Source: Methylophaga thalassica (GTDB taxonomy: Bacteria > Pseudomonadota > Gammaproteobacteria > Nitrosococcales > Methylophagaceae). From it: a DNA stretch of 49,099 bases. Positions 17,602 through 27,640 of the stretch are shown here, one piece after another. Both the position numbers and the translations under genes were made by a program. A model generated the notes under the pieces. It was not told the DNA's origin, made no database searches, and saw nothing but the letters and a program-made list of their open reading frames with translations. The number at the start of each line of letters is the position of its first letter. The first letter of the stretch is position 1. The stretch covers positions 1 through 49,099 of the forward strand of contig DRHY01000082.1 of assembly GCA_011052985.1 (NCBI GenBank), written 5' to 3'.

Positions 17602-18966
17602 ATGCGTAATATCAAATATTTACGGTTTAAAATTTTTAGCACTGAGTCACTTAAAGCTTTTGTTTTTATGGCTCTAGCTCTCAATATTTTGCCTCTGTCA
17701 GCTCAAGAGCTGTCTCTTGAAAAAGCTATCGAGATGGCTCAGAAAAATGATCCCTGGATAGAAGGAAGTTATCTGAAAGAACAGGCCAATATTGCTCAGA
17801 GCATAGCTGCTGGTCAGTTACCTGATCCTGTCATATCACTTGGATTCGCGAATATGCCTCTGGACAGTTTCGACTTTAATCAAGAGCCAATGACACAATT
17901 TAAAGCGGGTGTCTCCCAAGTTTTTCCTCGGGGTGAAACGCTCGAGTTGCAAAGACAAAAGTTGGAAGAAATGAGTCGCCGGCACCCTTTTTTGCGTCAA
18001 GACAGATACGCGAAAGTGCAATTGACAGTTACTCAATTATGGCTCGACTTATATCAGAGCCAAGAGACTATTCGACTGATTGAAAAGGACAGATCATTGT
18101 TTGAGTATCTTGTCGAAGTGGCTGAAGTAAGTTACAGCAGTACATTTGGAAGAAGCCGCCAACAGGATCTTGTTCGAGCCCAGCTCGAGCTGACACGAAT
18201 TGAAGACCGACTAACAGTACTTGATAGAAAAAGAAGTGAGACTCAGGAAAAACTTGCCGAATGGCTTTATGGCACGGGAACAAATTGGCAGGAAGCGGGA
18301 GTTTCACAAACACTGCCGGAATTAGAATTAAAGCTTAAAACTGACCACGAAGAAACTGTCAACCTAGCTAAGTATGAAACCCCAGATTTTATTAACCATC
18401 CAATAATCAGGAGCCTAGAGCAACAAATCACGGCTTCAGAGACCAATGTTGATCTGACAAGACAAAAATACAAATCACAATGGGGAGTTAATGCAAGCTA
18501 TGGCTACAGAGATGACGCCCCCGGTGGTCAAGACCGCAGTGATTTCTTTTCATTAGGTATAAGCTTTGATTTACCCATTTTCACGGAAAAACGACAAGAC
18601 AAGGAAGTAGAAGCAGCGGTAAGCAGTAAGGAAGCGTTAAAAACTGATAAAACCCTCGCATTACGTACTATCAAGGCTCGTTTTCATCAAGCCAAAGAGA
18701 GACTAATCTGGCTAGAGAAGCGCCGCGAACTGTACAGTGAGCGCCTGTTAAAAGAGATGAATGATCAGGCTGAAGCTTCTTTAAACGCTTATACCAATGA
18801 TGATGGCGACTTTGCCGAAGTTGTTCGTGCTCGTATTGCTGAGCTCAATGCCAACATCGACTACCTGTCTATCAACATAGACCGGCTAAAAACAATTGCT
18901 GAACTGAACTATTTCTCAAGTTCATCTGAATACAAGACATCCATTAACGGGAATCAAAATGACTAG
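17602..18966 (+). CDS. cusC: CusC-like outer-membrane efflux protein (TolC family)
   Basis: About 454 aa from the chosen start. It is the outer-membrane channel of a tripartite Cu(I)/Ag(I) efflux pump. The signal peptide (hydrophobic AFVFMALALNILPLSAQE) is followed by the periplasmic alpha-barrel repeats of OEP proteins (ELSLEKAIEMAQKNDPWI, QLPDPVISLGFANMPLDSF, RLKTIAELNYFS at the end). The frame is open from 17470, but residues before MRNIKYLRF do not look like a signal, so ATG 17602 is preferred; its ribosome site is weak. Its last 8 bases overlap the start of cusB. It is shorter than the NodT-type CusC and has no lipobox. Confidence 0.85.
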   Translation: MRNIKYLRFKIFSTESLKAFVFMALALNILPLSAQELSLEKAIEMAQKNDPWIEGSYLKEQANIAQSIAAGQLPDPVISLGFANMPLDSFDFNQEPMTQFKAGVSQVFPRGETLELQRQKLEEMSRRHPFLRQDRYAKVQLTVTQLWLDLYQSQETIRLIEKDRSLFEYLVEVAEVSYSSTFGRSRQQDLVRAQLELTRIEDRLTVLDRKRSETQEKLAEWLYGTGTNWQEAGVSQTLPELELKLKTDHEETVNLAKYETPDFINHPIIRSLEQQITASETNVDLTRQKYKSQWGVNASYGYRDDAPGGQDRSDFFSLGISFDLPIFTEKRQDKEVEAAVSSKEALKTDKTLALRTIKARFHQAKERLIWLEKRRELYSERLLKEMNDQAEASLNAYTNDDGDFAEVVRARIAELNANIDYLSINIDRLKTIAELNYFSSSSEYKTSINGNQND

Positions 18967-20587
18967 TCCACACAAGACTATATTACTGATGCTGATTGCA
19001 ATAATGCTAACGGCAGTAATCACATATGGTATGACGCGGAAGTACTTTGAAGATAACACGGCTCATGATAATGACTCCGTAGAAAAGCAACCGTTATATT
19101 GGGTTGCACCTATGGACCCCAATTATCGCCGAGACCAACCGGGTAAATCACCAATGGGTATGGATCTGATTCCTGTGTATGAAGAAAACGAAACCTCCAT
19201 GGACTCGGGCCCAGGAACAATCACCATCTCTCCAGATGTTGTCAATAATATCGGGGTGAGGACTGTTAAGGCTGAATACCTGCCCATTCATTCAGAAATA
19301 AAAACGGTTGGTTATGTTCAGTACGATGAAGACAAACTAGTTCATATCCATCCACGGGTTGAGGGCTGGGTAGAAAAGCTTTATGTCAAAGCTGCCGGTG
19401 ACCCAATTAAAAGAGGACAACCACTCTATAAGCTTTACTCACCTGAACTTGTAAACGCCCAAGAAGAGCTTGTCTTGGCGCTTAATCGAGACAATGTACG
19501 CTTAATTAAAGCATCTGAAGATCGCTTGAAGGCATTACAAATAGCTGGCTCAGTTATTAACCAAATCAAACAAACACGCAAGGTCCAGCAAGCCATAACG
19601 TTCTATGCTCCGCAGACTGGGGTCGTCGATAACCTTAATGTGCGTGAGGGGTTCTATGTCAAGCCGGGCATGAATTTGATGTCGGTGGGTGACCTCAGCA
19701 CAGTCTGGGTTGAAGCTGAAATCTTTGAACGTCAGGCAGAGCTGGTCGAGGCAGGGCAAGCTGTCACCATGACTCTAGATTATATGCCCGGAAGAGAGTG
19801 GCTTGGAAAAGTCGACTATGTTTACCCCACATTAAATGACGAGACGAGAACAGTTCGAGTCCGGCTTCGCTTTGATAACGAAGATTATGTCCTCAAACCG
19901 AATATGTTTGCTCAAGTGACGATAGCGACTGCTGAAGGGGAAGAAAAACTGATGCTCCCAACTGAAGCGCTTATCCGAACAGGCGATCAGGATCGTGTTG
20001 TGCTGGCTCTTGGAGAGGGCAAGTTTAAGTCTATTGCAGTTATCGCCGGCAACATTGGTGAAAATCATGTAGAAATCATCAGTGGTCTTGAACCGGGTGA
20101 GGAAGTGGTCAGTTCTGCACAGTTTCTTCTTGACTCAGAATCCAGCAAGACTTCAGATTTCAAGCGCATGCATCATGAAGACTCCAAGCCTCAATCTGTA
20201 TGGGTTGAGGCAAAGATTGAGTCAGTTATGGCGGAACATCGAATGGTCACAGCTACCCATTCAGCAATCAGTGAGTGGGATTGGCCGGCGATGACTATGG
20301 ATTTCATTGTCAGTGAAAATATTGATCTGAGCGCTCTCTCAAAAGGTACACAACTGCACATGGAAATCACTAAATCAGGTACTGATCGCTACGAAATCAC
20401 CGAGATACATATCAAAGATGCTGATGGCACTACAAACCAAAGCTCTGCAACTCAAACTAACAGGCCAATGAGTTCGATACGTGATGATGTTCAGTCTGAC
20501 CGTATAGCGCTTAATCAGGCAACAAGTACTCAAAAGGCGGATGCTGAAGACCCTGAGCATTCATACCAGCAACACTCAGGCATGTAG
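18959..20587 (+). CDS. cusB: CusB-type periplasmic adaptor with fused CusF domain
   Basis: 542 aa. An N-terminal membrane anchor is followed by a heavy-metal-binding motif (YWVAPMDPN, KSPMGMDLIPVYEE), then the hairpin/lipoyl/beta-barrel of RND adaptors (HPRVEGWVEKLYVKAAGDPI, LMSVGDLSTVWVEAEIFERQ). After residue about 415 comes a CusF-like OB-fold (VWVEAKIESVMAEHRMVTAT, WDWPAMTMDF), in which the His, the Trp and the two Met of the Cu(I)/Ag(I) site are visible. In E. coli CusF is a separate chaperone. Here the chaperone is built into the adaptor. It overlaps cusC and is followed 12 bases later by cusA. Confidence 0.92.
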   Translation: MTSPHKTILLMLIAIMLTAVITYGMTRKYFEDNTAHDNDSVEKQPLYWVAPMDPNYRRDQPGKSPMGMDLIPVYEENETSMDSGPGTITISPDVVNNIGVRTVKAEYLPIHSEIKTVGYVQYDEDKLVHIHPRVEGWVEKLYVKAAGDPIKRGQPLYKLYSPELVNAQEELVLALNRDNVRLIKASEDRLKALQIAGSVINQIKQTRKVQQAITFYAPQTGVVDNLNVREGFYVKPGMNLMSVGDLSTVWVEAEIFERQAELVEAGQAVTMTLDYMPGREWLGKVDYVYPTLNDETRTVRVRLRFDNEDYVLKPNMFAQVTIATAEGEEKLMLPTEALIRTGDQDRVVLALGEGKFKSIAVIAGNIGENHVEIISGLEPGEEVVSSAQFLLDSESSKTSDFKRMHHEDSKPQSVWVEAKIESVMAEHRMVTATHSAISEWDWPAMTMDFIVSENIDLSALSKGTQLHMEITKSGTDRYEITEIHIKDADGTTNQSSATQTNRPMSSIRDDVQSDRIALNQATSTQKADAEDPEHSYQQHSGM

Positions 20588-20599
20588 GAGGGAACAACA

Positions 20600-23500
20600 A
20601 TGGTTGAGTCAATCATTCGCTGGTCAATCAGTAATCGCTTTTTTGTCTTGCTTGCCACTTTGATTTTGGTTGGTGTTGGGGTGTTCTCTTTAAAAAACAC
20701 ACCGGTAGACGCGATCCCTGATCTTTCTGATGTTCAAGTCATTATCAAGACTAGCTATCCGGGACAGGCTCCCCAGGTTGTTGAGGATCAGGTGACCTAC
20801 CCTCTGACCACAGCAATGTTATCAGTGCCGGGTGCGGTCACTGTAAGAGGATATTCATTTTTTGGTGACTCTTATGTCTATGTAATTTTTGATGAGGACA
20901 CAGACCTATACTGGGCGCGGAGCAGAGTATTGGAATACTTGAGTCAAGTGGCACCGTCACTACCCGAAAATGCCAGACCTCAATTGGGTCCTGATGCTAC
21001 GGGTGTTGGATGGGTTTACCTATATGCGCTCATAGACAGAACCGGTAAACAAGACATCAGCGAATTACGTTCATTGCAGGACTGGTTCCTGAAATATGAA
21101 TTACAGACAGTGCCAGGGGTATCAGAAGTTGCTGCTGTTGGCGGCATGGTCAAGCAGTATCAGGTAAATGTGAATCCTGAAAAAATTCGAGCTTTTGGTA
21201 TCCCTCTGTCACACATTCAGACAGCCATCAAGCGTGGCAATCAGGAGGTGGGTGCTTCTGTAGTAGAAATGGCCGAAGCCGAATATATGGTGAGAGCGAC
21301 CGGCTATATTCAGTCCCAAACCGACCTCGCCCAAGTTCCCTTGGGCGTCAATAGCCAGGGTACCCCCCTTACACTTGGTGATGTTGCAGAAATCAAGCTT
21401 GGTCCACAAATGCGTAGAGGTATCGCAGAATTGAATGGCCTCGGTGAAACTGTAGGTGGTGTTGTCGTCATGCGCTTTGGCGAGAATGCACAAAAAACCA
21501 TTGAGGGTGTCAAGGATAAATTGCAGGAACTTAAACAAGGTCTACCAGAAGGTGTTGAGATTGTGACGGTTTACGATCGCTCGGGACTTATTGAGCGTGC
21601 TGTAGACAACCTTTGGCACAAATTACTGGAAGAGTTTGCCGTTGTTGCACTGGTATGTATGCTCTTCTTATTCCATGTTCGGTCATCACTTGTTGCTATT
21701 GTTAGTCTTCCTGTCGGTATTCTCACTGCATTTACCGTCATGCATATCCAGGGTATCAATGCCAATATCATGTCATTGGGCGGTATCGCTATCGCCATCG
21801 GCGCCATGATCGATGGCGCTATAGTGATGATTGAAAATATGCATAAGCATATGGAAAAAACGTCTCTTACCAAGGAAAATCGATGGCAAGTAGTGGCTGA
21901 CTCTGCTTCTGAGGTTGGACCAGCATTATTCTTCAGCCTACTGATAATCACTGTCAGTTTTGTGCCGGTATTTACACTGGAAGCACAAGAGGGACGTATG
22001 TTTTCACCGCTCGCCTTCACTAAAACCTATGCGATGGCGGCATCTGCAGCGTTGGCGATTACGCTGGTTCCTGTCTTGATGGGCTACTTCATCCGAGGGA
22101 AAGTATTACCGGAACACAAAAATCCCATCAACCGGTTGTTGGTCGCCGCTTATATGCCGGTTTTGAAAATGGTTTTAGCGTTTCCCAAAACAGCCATTTT
22201 CATTGCGCTACTTGGCTTGGCTTCAACCTACTGGCCTTTACAGAAAATTGGCAGTGAGTTTATCCCTCCACTTGATGAAGGCGATCTCATGTATATGCCC
22301 ACCACTTATCCTGGCATTTCCATTGGTAAAGCCCGAGAGATTCTTCAGCAAACGGATAAGTTAATTATGACCGTACCTGAGGTGAAAACGGTATTTGGCA
22401 AGATTGGCCGAGCTGAAACAGCGACCGACCCAGCTCCATTGACCATGATCGAAACTTTCATCCAGTTAAAAGAGCGAAGTGAATGGCGTGAAGGTGTGAC
22501 AACAGAGTCATTGAAAAAAGAGCTTGATAATTTGGTTAAATTGCCCGGTCTGACCAATGCTTGGGTCATGCCGATAAAAACACGGATTGACATGTTGGCA
22601 ACGGGGATTAAAACCCCGGTGGGGATAAAAGTTGCTGGCGCAGAACTCCCTGTAATTCAGCAGATAGGCCAACAACTTGAAACAATATTGGCAGATGTGC
22701 CTGGTACCGCCTCAGTCTATTCCGAGCGTGTTGCCGGTGGGCGTTATATCAAGGTGGATATTGATCGAGAAAAAGCTTCACGCTTTGGTCTTAATATTGC
22801 CGACGTACAACAAGTCGTTGCATCTGCAATTGGCGGGGTAAATGTCACCCAAACTGTAGAGGGGCTTGAGCGTTATCCCGTGAATATAAGATACCCACAG
22901 TCCTATCGGGATTCACCAGAGCAGATGGCATTACTTCCGATTGTCACGGCTAAAGGACAAAGGATCGCTCTGGGTGATGTAGCTGACATAAAAATTGAAA
23001 GTGGCCCCCCAGCAATCAAAAGTGAAAACTCCCGTATCAACGGCTGGACATTCGTTGATATAGAAGGTGTTGATATTGGCTCTTATGTTGAAACAGCTAT
23101 GGAGTCCGTCCGTAAAGAACTGGAACTCCCTACCGGCTACTCAATCCATTGGTCAGGTCAATATGAATACATGCTTCGAGCCAAAGAAAAGCTCACTTAT
23201 GTAGTACCACTGACACTAGCGATTATAGCCATACTCCTATTCATGAATTTCAGAAACTTTACGGAAGTTGTCCTACTGATGGGTACATTGCCTTTTGCCT
23301 TGATTGGGAGTATCTGGTTGCTCTACTTGATGGGCTTTAACTTTTCTATTGCTGTTGGTGTGGGATTCATCGCACTGGCTGGGGTGGCTGTTGAAATCAG
23401 CGTGATCATGCTGGTTTACCTCAATCAAGCCTGGCGAGAAAAGCTCACTAAGAATTCAACTAATTCAATCGGGAACTCACTAACCAAGACTCAATTGATG

Positions 23501-23722
23501 CAAGCGGTTATCACTGGAGCGGGATTGCGTGTTCGTCCGGTGATGATGACTGCAGCAGCGGTCATCGCAGGCTTGATACCCATACTACTTGGTACAGGAA
23601 CTGGCTCTGAGGTAATGAGCCGAATTGCTGCTCCGATGGTAGGAGGAATGGTAAGTGCGGTCATTTTAACCTTATTAGTACTGCCCGCTTTCTATTACCT
23701 ATGGAAGCTGAAATCAAAGTAG
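20600..23722 (+). CDS. cusA: CusA-type heavy-metal RND efflux transporter
   Basis: 1040 aa, the usual length for HME-RND pumps. It takes Cu(I)/Ag(I) from the periplasm or cytoplasm and drives export by proton flow. Twelve membrane helices and two large periplasmic loops are evident. Family marks are DAIPDLSDVQVIIKT near the N-terminus, MDAI-like GAMIDGAIVMIENMHKH in helix 4 with the proton-relay Asp and Glu, and GSEFIPPLDEGDLMYMP at the start of the second porter loop. Met residues in the second half (MPIKTRIDMLATGIKTP) match the metal-relay Met positions of CusA. It is the last gene of the cusCBA operon. A 288-base gap follows before merR. Confidence 0.94.
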   Translation: MVESIIRWSISNRFFVLLATLILVGVGVFSLKNTPVDAIPDLSDVQVIIKTSYPGQAPQVVEDQVTYPLTTAMLSVPGAVTVRGYSFFGDSYVYVIFDEDTDLYWARSRVLEYLSQVAPSLPENARPQLGPDATGVGWVYLYALIDRTGKQDISELRSLQDWFLKYELQTVPGVSEVAAVGGMVKQYQVNVNPEKIRAFGIPLSHIQTAIKRGNQEVGASVVEMAEAEYMVRATGYIQSQTDLAQVPLGVNSQGTPLTLGDVAEIKLGPQMRRGIAELNGLGETVGGVVVMRFGENAQKTIEGVKDKLQELKQGLPEGVEIVTVYDRSGLIERAVDNLWHKLLEEFAVVALVCMLFLFHVRSSLVAIVSLPVGILTAFTVMHIQGINANIMSLGGIAIAIGAMIDGAIVMIENMHKHMEKTSLTKENRWQVVADSASEVGPALFFSLLIITVSFVPVFTLEAQEGRMFSPLAFTKTYAMAASAALAITLVPVLMGYFIRGKVLPEHKNPINRLLVAAYMPVLKMVLAFPKTAIFIALLGLASTYWPLQKIGSEFIPPLDEGDLMYMPTTYPGISIGKAREILQQTDKLIMTVPEVKTVFGKIGRAETATDPAPLTMIETFIQLKERSEWREGVTTESLKKELDNLVKLPGLTNAWVMPIKTRIDMLATGIKTPVGIKVAGAELPVIQQIGQQLETILADVPGTASVYSERVAGGRYIKVDIDREKASRFGLNIADVQQVVASAIGGVNVTQTVEGLERYPVNIRYPQSYRDSPEQMALLPIVTAKGQRIALGDVADIKIESGPPAIKSENSRINGWTFVDIEGVDIGSYVETAMESVRKELELPTGYSIHWSGQYEYMLRAKEKLTYVVPLTLAIIAILLFMNFRNFTEVVLLMGTLPFALIGSIWLLYLMGFNFSIAVGVGFIALAGVAVEISVIMLVYLNQAWREKLTKNSTNSIGNSLTKTQLMQAVITGAGLRVRPVMMTAAAVIAGLIPILLGTGTGSEVMSRIAAPMVGGMVSAVILTLLVLPAFYYLWKLKSK

Positions 23723-23904
23723 AAACCTATTATTCAGCTTTGTAATGCTTATACGTATATCCAATAGACGGAGCTATTTAATCCCTTCTGGGATAGACGC
23801 TCCTTGCAGAGGCACATGCCCTTCAGGGAGATAAAAATATAAGAAGTGAATAAATGATTGGTAAAGGCATTGGGTTACATTTTAAATAATTAATTACAAC
23901 CGTA

Positions 23905-23935
23905 TTGACCTATGTCAAGGACACAGGTTTAAGGT
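23905..23935 (+). promoter_or_regulatory. MerR-type promoter/operator with 19-bp spacer
   Basis: TTGACC at 23905-23910 and TAAGGT at 23930-23935 are separated by 19 bases, the over-long spacing typical of MerR-family promoters. Inside lies a dyad, ACCTATGT / ACACAGGT (one mismatch, 5-base centre). It is upstream of the merR gene on the same strand, so autoregulation with the HMA and ATPase genes is likely. Confidence 0.65.
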
Positions 23936-24010
23936 TGAACTAACCTGTTAGTCAAACCAAAGTTTAAAACGCAGCTTTGGCGTCAAAAGTCTGACAAAGG
24001 GAGTGAGCGA

Positions 24011-24436
24011 ATGCTTGTTAATGAGGTTGCGAAACTACTGAAGATAGGCCCTGATACAGTTAGGTTTTATACTCGTGCCAAGTTGATTAATCCTGAAAAA
24101 AACCGATTCAATGGCTATCGAGAATACCGCCAAAAAGATGTAAGGCGTTTGAAGTTTGTATTAACAGCCAGACAACTGGGTTTTTCGATTGATGATATTC
24201 AGCGGATATTGGCCGACGCTGACAAGAAGAGGTCACCTTGCCCTCAGGTAAGGCACTTGCTTGAAAAGCGTTTGCAAGAAACTGAAGAGCGTTTCCAGGA
24301 AATGCAGCAACTGAGAGAAAGGATGCAAAAGGCCTTGGCAGTATGGCAGCGAATGCCGGATATGGAGCCCACAGGCGAGATGATTTGCCATTTGATAGAA
24401 GAATTTACGATCCCATTAAAACTGGAAGAAAAATGA
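24011..24436 (+). CDS. MerR-family metal-responsive regulator
   Basis: 141 aa. The N-terminal MerR winged helix (EVAKLLKIGPDTVRFYTRAK, FNGYREYRQKDVRRLKFVLT) is followed by the dimerisation coiled coil. Possible metal-binding Cys are in RSPCPQVRHLL (about residue 77) and EMICHLIEEF near the C-terminus. The two-Cys pattern differs from the C-x7-C loop of CueR, so the metal cannot be named from sequence; the genes it precedes point to Cu(I)/Ag(I). The MerR-type promoter lies 76 bases upstream. Its stop overlaps the HMA gene start (ATGA), so the regulator, HMA protein and ATPase form one operon. Confidence 0.88.
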   Translation: MLVNEVAKLLKIGPDTVRFYTRAKLINPEKNRFNGYREYRQKDVRRLKFVLTARQLGFSIDDIQRILADADKKRSPCPQVRHLLEKRLQETEERFQEMQQLRERMQKALAVWQRMPDMEPTGEMICHLIEEFTIPLKLEEK

Positions 24437-24750
24437 GTATAAAACATTTAACAGTTCAAACTGGAACAGCCAAGCTAGGTTGCTGTTGTGCCAAAAAAAC
24501 CTCCACTACAGCCAGTGTAGCTATTAAGTCCGTTGTCAGTGAATCTCCAGTCAAGCAGTTCAAGGCTGAAGGCGCCTCATGTGGAGGCTTTGTAAAGAGT
24601 ATTGAGAATGCGCTTAGGGCCGTGACTGGCTTTAGCGATGTCAGTATGGATCTGGCCAGTCGTGTCTTATCAGTGGCGAGAACAGTACAAACTGACGAAT
24701 CGATTGAGACACTCGAAAATGTGGGATACCCAGCCACTGCTGTCAACTAA
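24433..24750 (+). CDS. HMA-domain protein with an altered metal site
   Basis: 105 aa. The C-terminal 65 residues form a heavy-metal-associated fold ([20 protein letters not shown], then [11 protein letters not shown] and [10 protein letters not shown]). The usual GMxCxxC loop reads GASCGGF, so the second Cys is Phe. An N-terminal LGCCCAKK adds three Cys that could complete the site. It may pass copper to the ATPase next to it. Start ATG 24433 overlaps the merR stop; an earlier in-frame start at 24343 lies inside merR and is rejected. The ATPase begins 14 bases after its stop. Confidence 0.8.
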   Translation: MSIKHLTVQTGTAKLGCCCAKKTSTTASVAIKSVVSESPVKQFKAEGASCGGFVKSIENALRAVTGFSDVSMDLASRVLSVARTVQTDESIETLENVGYPATAVN

Positions 24751-24764
24751 GTCCGGAGTTAGCC

Positions 24765-27212
24765 ATGGATATTGAGAATACAGAATCGTCAAATAAGCAC
24801 AGCCAGCAAGGTGCAGAAAAAAATACTATCTACGTATGTCCAATGCACCCAGAAGTGAGGTCCGAGCAACCAGGTGACTGCCCGAAATGCGGCATGCACC
24901 TTGTGCCAGAAGGTGAACTCAAATCTCATAATGAAGACGTCCACCATGCTGAATCAAAAAGCGATGGCGAAGCGGGCTGTTGTGCTAGTCATGGCGGTTC
25001 TTCCCACGCGCACCATGAACATAGCTCGCCCAACAAAAGCAAAAGTATGGCAGGTAGTAAATACGATAGCGTTCCTGAGGGCTGGAGCGGATCTGTCTAC
25101 ACCTGTCCAATGCATCCGGAAGTTCGCCAGACAGAACCGGGCTCATGTCCATTGTGCGGCATGGGACTAGAGCTAGAATCAGCTGCGATGGCTGGAGATG
25201 AGCCTAACCCCGAACTAGTGGACTTTAGCAGACGTTTCTGGGTTGGGGCAGCACTGACGATTCCTTTACTGATCCTGACAATGAGTCCATTTATAGGGAT
25301 TACGCAAATTCGTGAATTTTTAGGTGAGACGACATCGCTCTGGCTTGAAGCGGTGCTCGCTACGCCTGTCATTCTTTGGTCAGGGTGGCCCTTCTTCGTA
25401 CGCGGCTGGAACTCGTTCCGCACCATGAACCTCAACATGTTTTCACTAATCGGCATGGGGGTTTCGGCGGCCTATCTCTTCTCAATGATCGCGATAATTG
25501 CACCAAGTATCTTCCCTCCTGGCTTTCGTGATCCGGAAACCGGTCATGTCGGTGTGTATTTTGAGGCAGCAGCAGTCATTGTCACATTAGTCCTGCTTGG
25601 CCAAGTTATGGAGCTACGTGCCCGAGAAGGCACGGGTAAGGCCATACGTGCACTGCTTGATCTTGCCGCAAAGACAGCCCGAGTGATACGTCCGGATGGC
25701 AGTGAGGAAGAAGTTCCGCTTGAAGATGTGCAGGTTGGTGATCGGCTTCGGGTAAGACCCGGCGATAAGGTACCCGTTGATGGTGTAGTGGTCGATGGAC
25801 GCTCTTCAGTTGACGAAAGCATGATTTCAGGTGAACCCGTCCCCGTGGAAAAGACTGAGGGAGATAAGCTGACAGGGGCGACAATCAATGGAACAGGTAG
25901 TCTGGTTATGGAAGCAACGCGTGTCGGTTCTGACACGATGCTCGCCCAAATCGTGGAAATGGTGGCAGCGGCACAGCGCTCACGAGCACCCATTCAGAAA
26001 TGGGCTGACATGGTTGCCGGCAAATTTGTGCCTACTGTAATCGGTGTTGCAATTGTCTCTTTTTTTGCCTGGTCTATTTGGGGGCCAGCGCCAGCCTTGT
26101 CGTATGCACTGGTATCAGCTGTGGCTGTTTTGATTATTGCTTGCCCCTGTGCTCTGGGCTTGGCTACTCCAATGTCGATCATGACGGCGACTGGACGAGG
26201 TGCACAAGCTGGTGTGTTGATTAAAAACGCTGAAGCTCTGGAGCGTTTTGAGAAAGTCGATACGCTGATCGTGGATAAGACCGGGACGTTGACGGTAGGT
26301 AAACCGAAGCTGGTTGCCGTTTTGCCTGAAGCTGGGCACGACGAGGCTGAGGTTCTCCGATTGGCGGCCTCGCTTGAACGTGGCTCAGAACACCCGCTAG
26401 CTGAGGCTATCGTTCGTGGTGCTGAGGAGCGTAACGTAGCCTTTGCTGATGCTAAAGACTTCGAGGCAATTACAGGTAAAGGTGTTAAAGGCACTGTAGG
26501 CGGTAAAGCGGTGGCGTTGGGTAATCTTGCCCTGATTACTGATATGGGATTGCAAAGCGGAGACTTGACCGCTAAGGCCAATGCGCGCCGTGATGAAGGT
26601 GAAACAGTGATGTTTATCGTGCTTGATGGCACGATTGCCGGATTGGTCAGCGTTGCTGATCCTGTCAAGGAGACCACACCCTCTGCTTTAAAGACACTAC
26701 ATGAGCTGGGACTTCATATCATTATGGCAACCGGTGATAACGAACGAACAGCCCAGGCCGTAGCGGCACGACTTGGCATCGATGAAATTCGTGCTGATGT
26801 TCTGCCTGCTGACAAGGCTCGTATTATTAGAGAATTACAGCAACAGGGACGTAAAGTGGCTATGGCGGGCGATGGTGTTAACGATGCACCAGCGCTGGCA
26901 CAGGCTGATGTTGGGATCGCGATGGGAACAGGCGCTGATGTAGCGATTGAAAGTGCAGGATTCACTCTAGTAAAAGGTGACTTGGACGGGATAGTCCGCG
27001 CACGCCGCCTTGCACATGCAACCATGCATAATATCCGTCAGAACCTCTTCTTTGCGCTGATTTACAACGCTTTAGGGGTCCCTATCGCAGCAGGCATTCT
27101 CTATCCGTTCCTTGGGATATTGATTGGGCCCATTTTTGCTGCTTTTGCCATGAGTGCTTCGTCGCTCTCTGTTGTTCTCAATTCTCTGAGGCTGCGCCGG
27201 GCACGGATCTGA
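24765..27212 (+). CDS. copA: Cu(I)/Ag(I) P1B-type ATPase with two N-terminal CPMHPE domains
   Basis: 815 aa inner-membrane exporter of monovalent copper or silver. The N-terminus has two heavy-metal-binding (HMBD) repeats, [20 protein letters not shown] (about residue 24) and [20 protein letters not shown] (about 109), with a His-rich linker ([14 protein letters not shown]). There is no CxxC HMA domain. Then come the membrane helices, the actuator SGEPVP, the metal-site CPC in [12 protein letters not shown] (about 459), phosphorylation DKTGTLT (about 504), [10 protein letters not shown], and [10 protein letters not shown]. All catalytic motifs are intact. It is related to SilP and CopF. It is third in the merR-HMA-ATPase operon. 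Confidence 0.95.
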   Translation: MDIENTESSNKHSQQGAEKNTIYVCPMHPEVRSEQPGDCPKCGMHLVPEGELKSHNEDVHHAESKSDGEAGCCASHGGSSHAHHEHSSPNKSKSMAGSKYDSVPEGWSGSVYTCPMHPEVRQTEPGSCPLCGMGLELESAAMAGDEPNPELVDFSRRFWVGAALTIPLLILTMSPFIGITQIREFLGETTSLWLEAVLATPVILWSGWPFFVRGWNSFRTMNLNMFSLIGMGVSAAYLFSMIAIIAPSIFPPGFRDPETGHVGVYFEAAAVIVTLVLLGQVMELRAREGTGKAIRALLDLAAKTARVIRPDGSEEEVPLEDVQVGDRLRVRPGDKVPVDGVVVDGRSSVDESMISGEPVPVEKTEGDKLTGATINGTGSLVMEATRVGSDTMLAQIVEMVAAAQRSRAPIQKWADMVAGKFVPTVIGVAIVSFFAWSIWGPAPALSYALVSAVAVLIIACPCALGLATPMSIMTATGRGAQAGVLIKNAEALERFEKVDTLIVDKTGTLTVGKPKLVAVLPEAGHDEAEVLRLAASLERGSEHPLAEAIVRGAEERNVAFADAKDFEAITGKGVKGTVGGKAVALGNLALITDMGLQSGDLTAKANARRDEGETVMFIVLDGTIAGLVSVADPVKETTPSALKTLHELGLHIIMATGDNERTAQAVAARLGIDEIRADVLPADKARIIRELQQQGRKVAMAGDGVNDAPALAQADVGIAMGTGADVAIESAGFTLVKGDLDGIVRARRLAHATMHNIRQNLFFALIYNALGVPIAAGILYPFLGILIGPIFAAFAMSASSLSVVLNSLRLRRARI

Positions 27213-27329
27213 ATCAGCTTGTCTCAGTGGATTCAGGTTGGATGTTTTTTAAGAATGGGTGAACACTCCTAGCGCTACGATAAGCGGAGTTTAACAAACG
27301 CTAATTTTTACTCACACGTGAGGTGCATT

Positions 27330-27605
27330 ATGGACACACAAAAGCCATCATTTTGGAAAACCCCTGCTGGTTTCGCTGCACTGGTTTTGATAGGTGTCGT
27401 TAGTTACTTTCTTTTGATGGAACATCGCCAGCATGTCTGGCAGTTTTTGCCTTACTTGATCCTATTGGCTTGCCCTTTGTTGCATCTGTTTATGCATGGT
27501 AGTCATGGAGGACATGCTGGCCATGGCCAACACGGAAGTGAACAGAATTCGAATCAACGAGAGGTCGAGGGTGACCCTCGGGAACATGAGCACCATCATC
27601 ATTAA
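27330..27605 (+). CDS. DUF2933 small membrane protein with His-rich tail
   Basis: About 91 aa. After the DTQKPSFWKTPAGFAALVLI start come two hydrophobic helices (to LILLACPLLHLFMHG) and a tail of His-Gly repeats ending EHEHHHH. This is the pattern of DUF2933 proteins, which are common in copper and silver islands; their role is unknown but the tail should bind metal. A frame-matched start at 27318 is possible, but GTGAGG ahead of ATG 27330 gives the better initiation site. It precedes the methyltransferase-like gene by 35 bases. Confidence 0.8.
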   Translation: MDTQKPSFWKTPAGFAALVLIGVVSYFLLMEHRQHVWQFLPYLILLACPLLHLFMHGSHGGHAGHGQHGSEQNSNQREVEGDPREHEHHHH

Positions 27606-27640
27606 GGCTCAGGATAAGACAACATTATAGGAGAAATAGC

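Noticed and set aside
24343-24432. Earlier start for the HMA protein within merR
   Set aside because: It would add about 30 non-homologous residues. The ATG at 24433 overlaps the merR stop in the normal coupled way.
25544-26677. Long open frames on the minus strand opposite the copper ATPase
   Set aside because: They are low-complexity Ser/Thr/Ala/Pro-rich shadows of a strongly coding plus-strand gene whose motifs are all intact.
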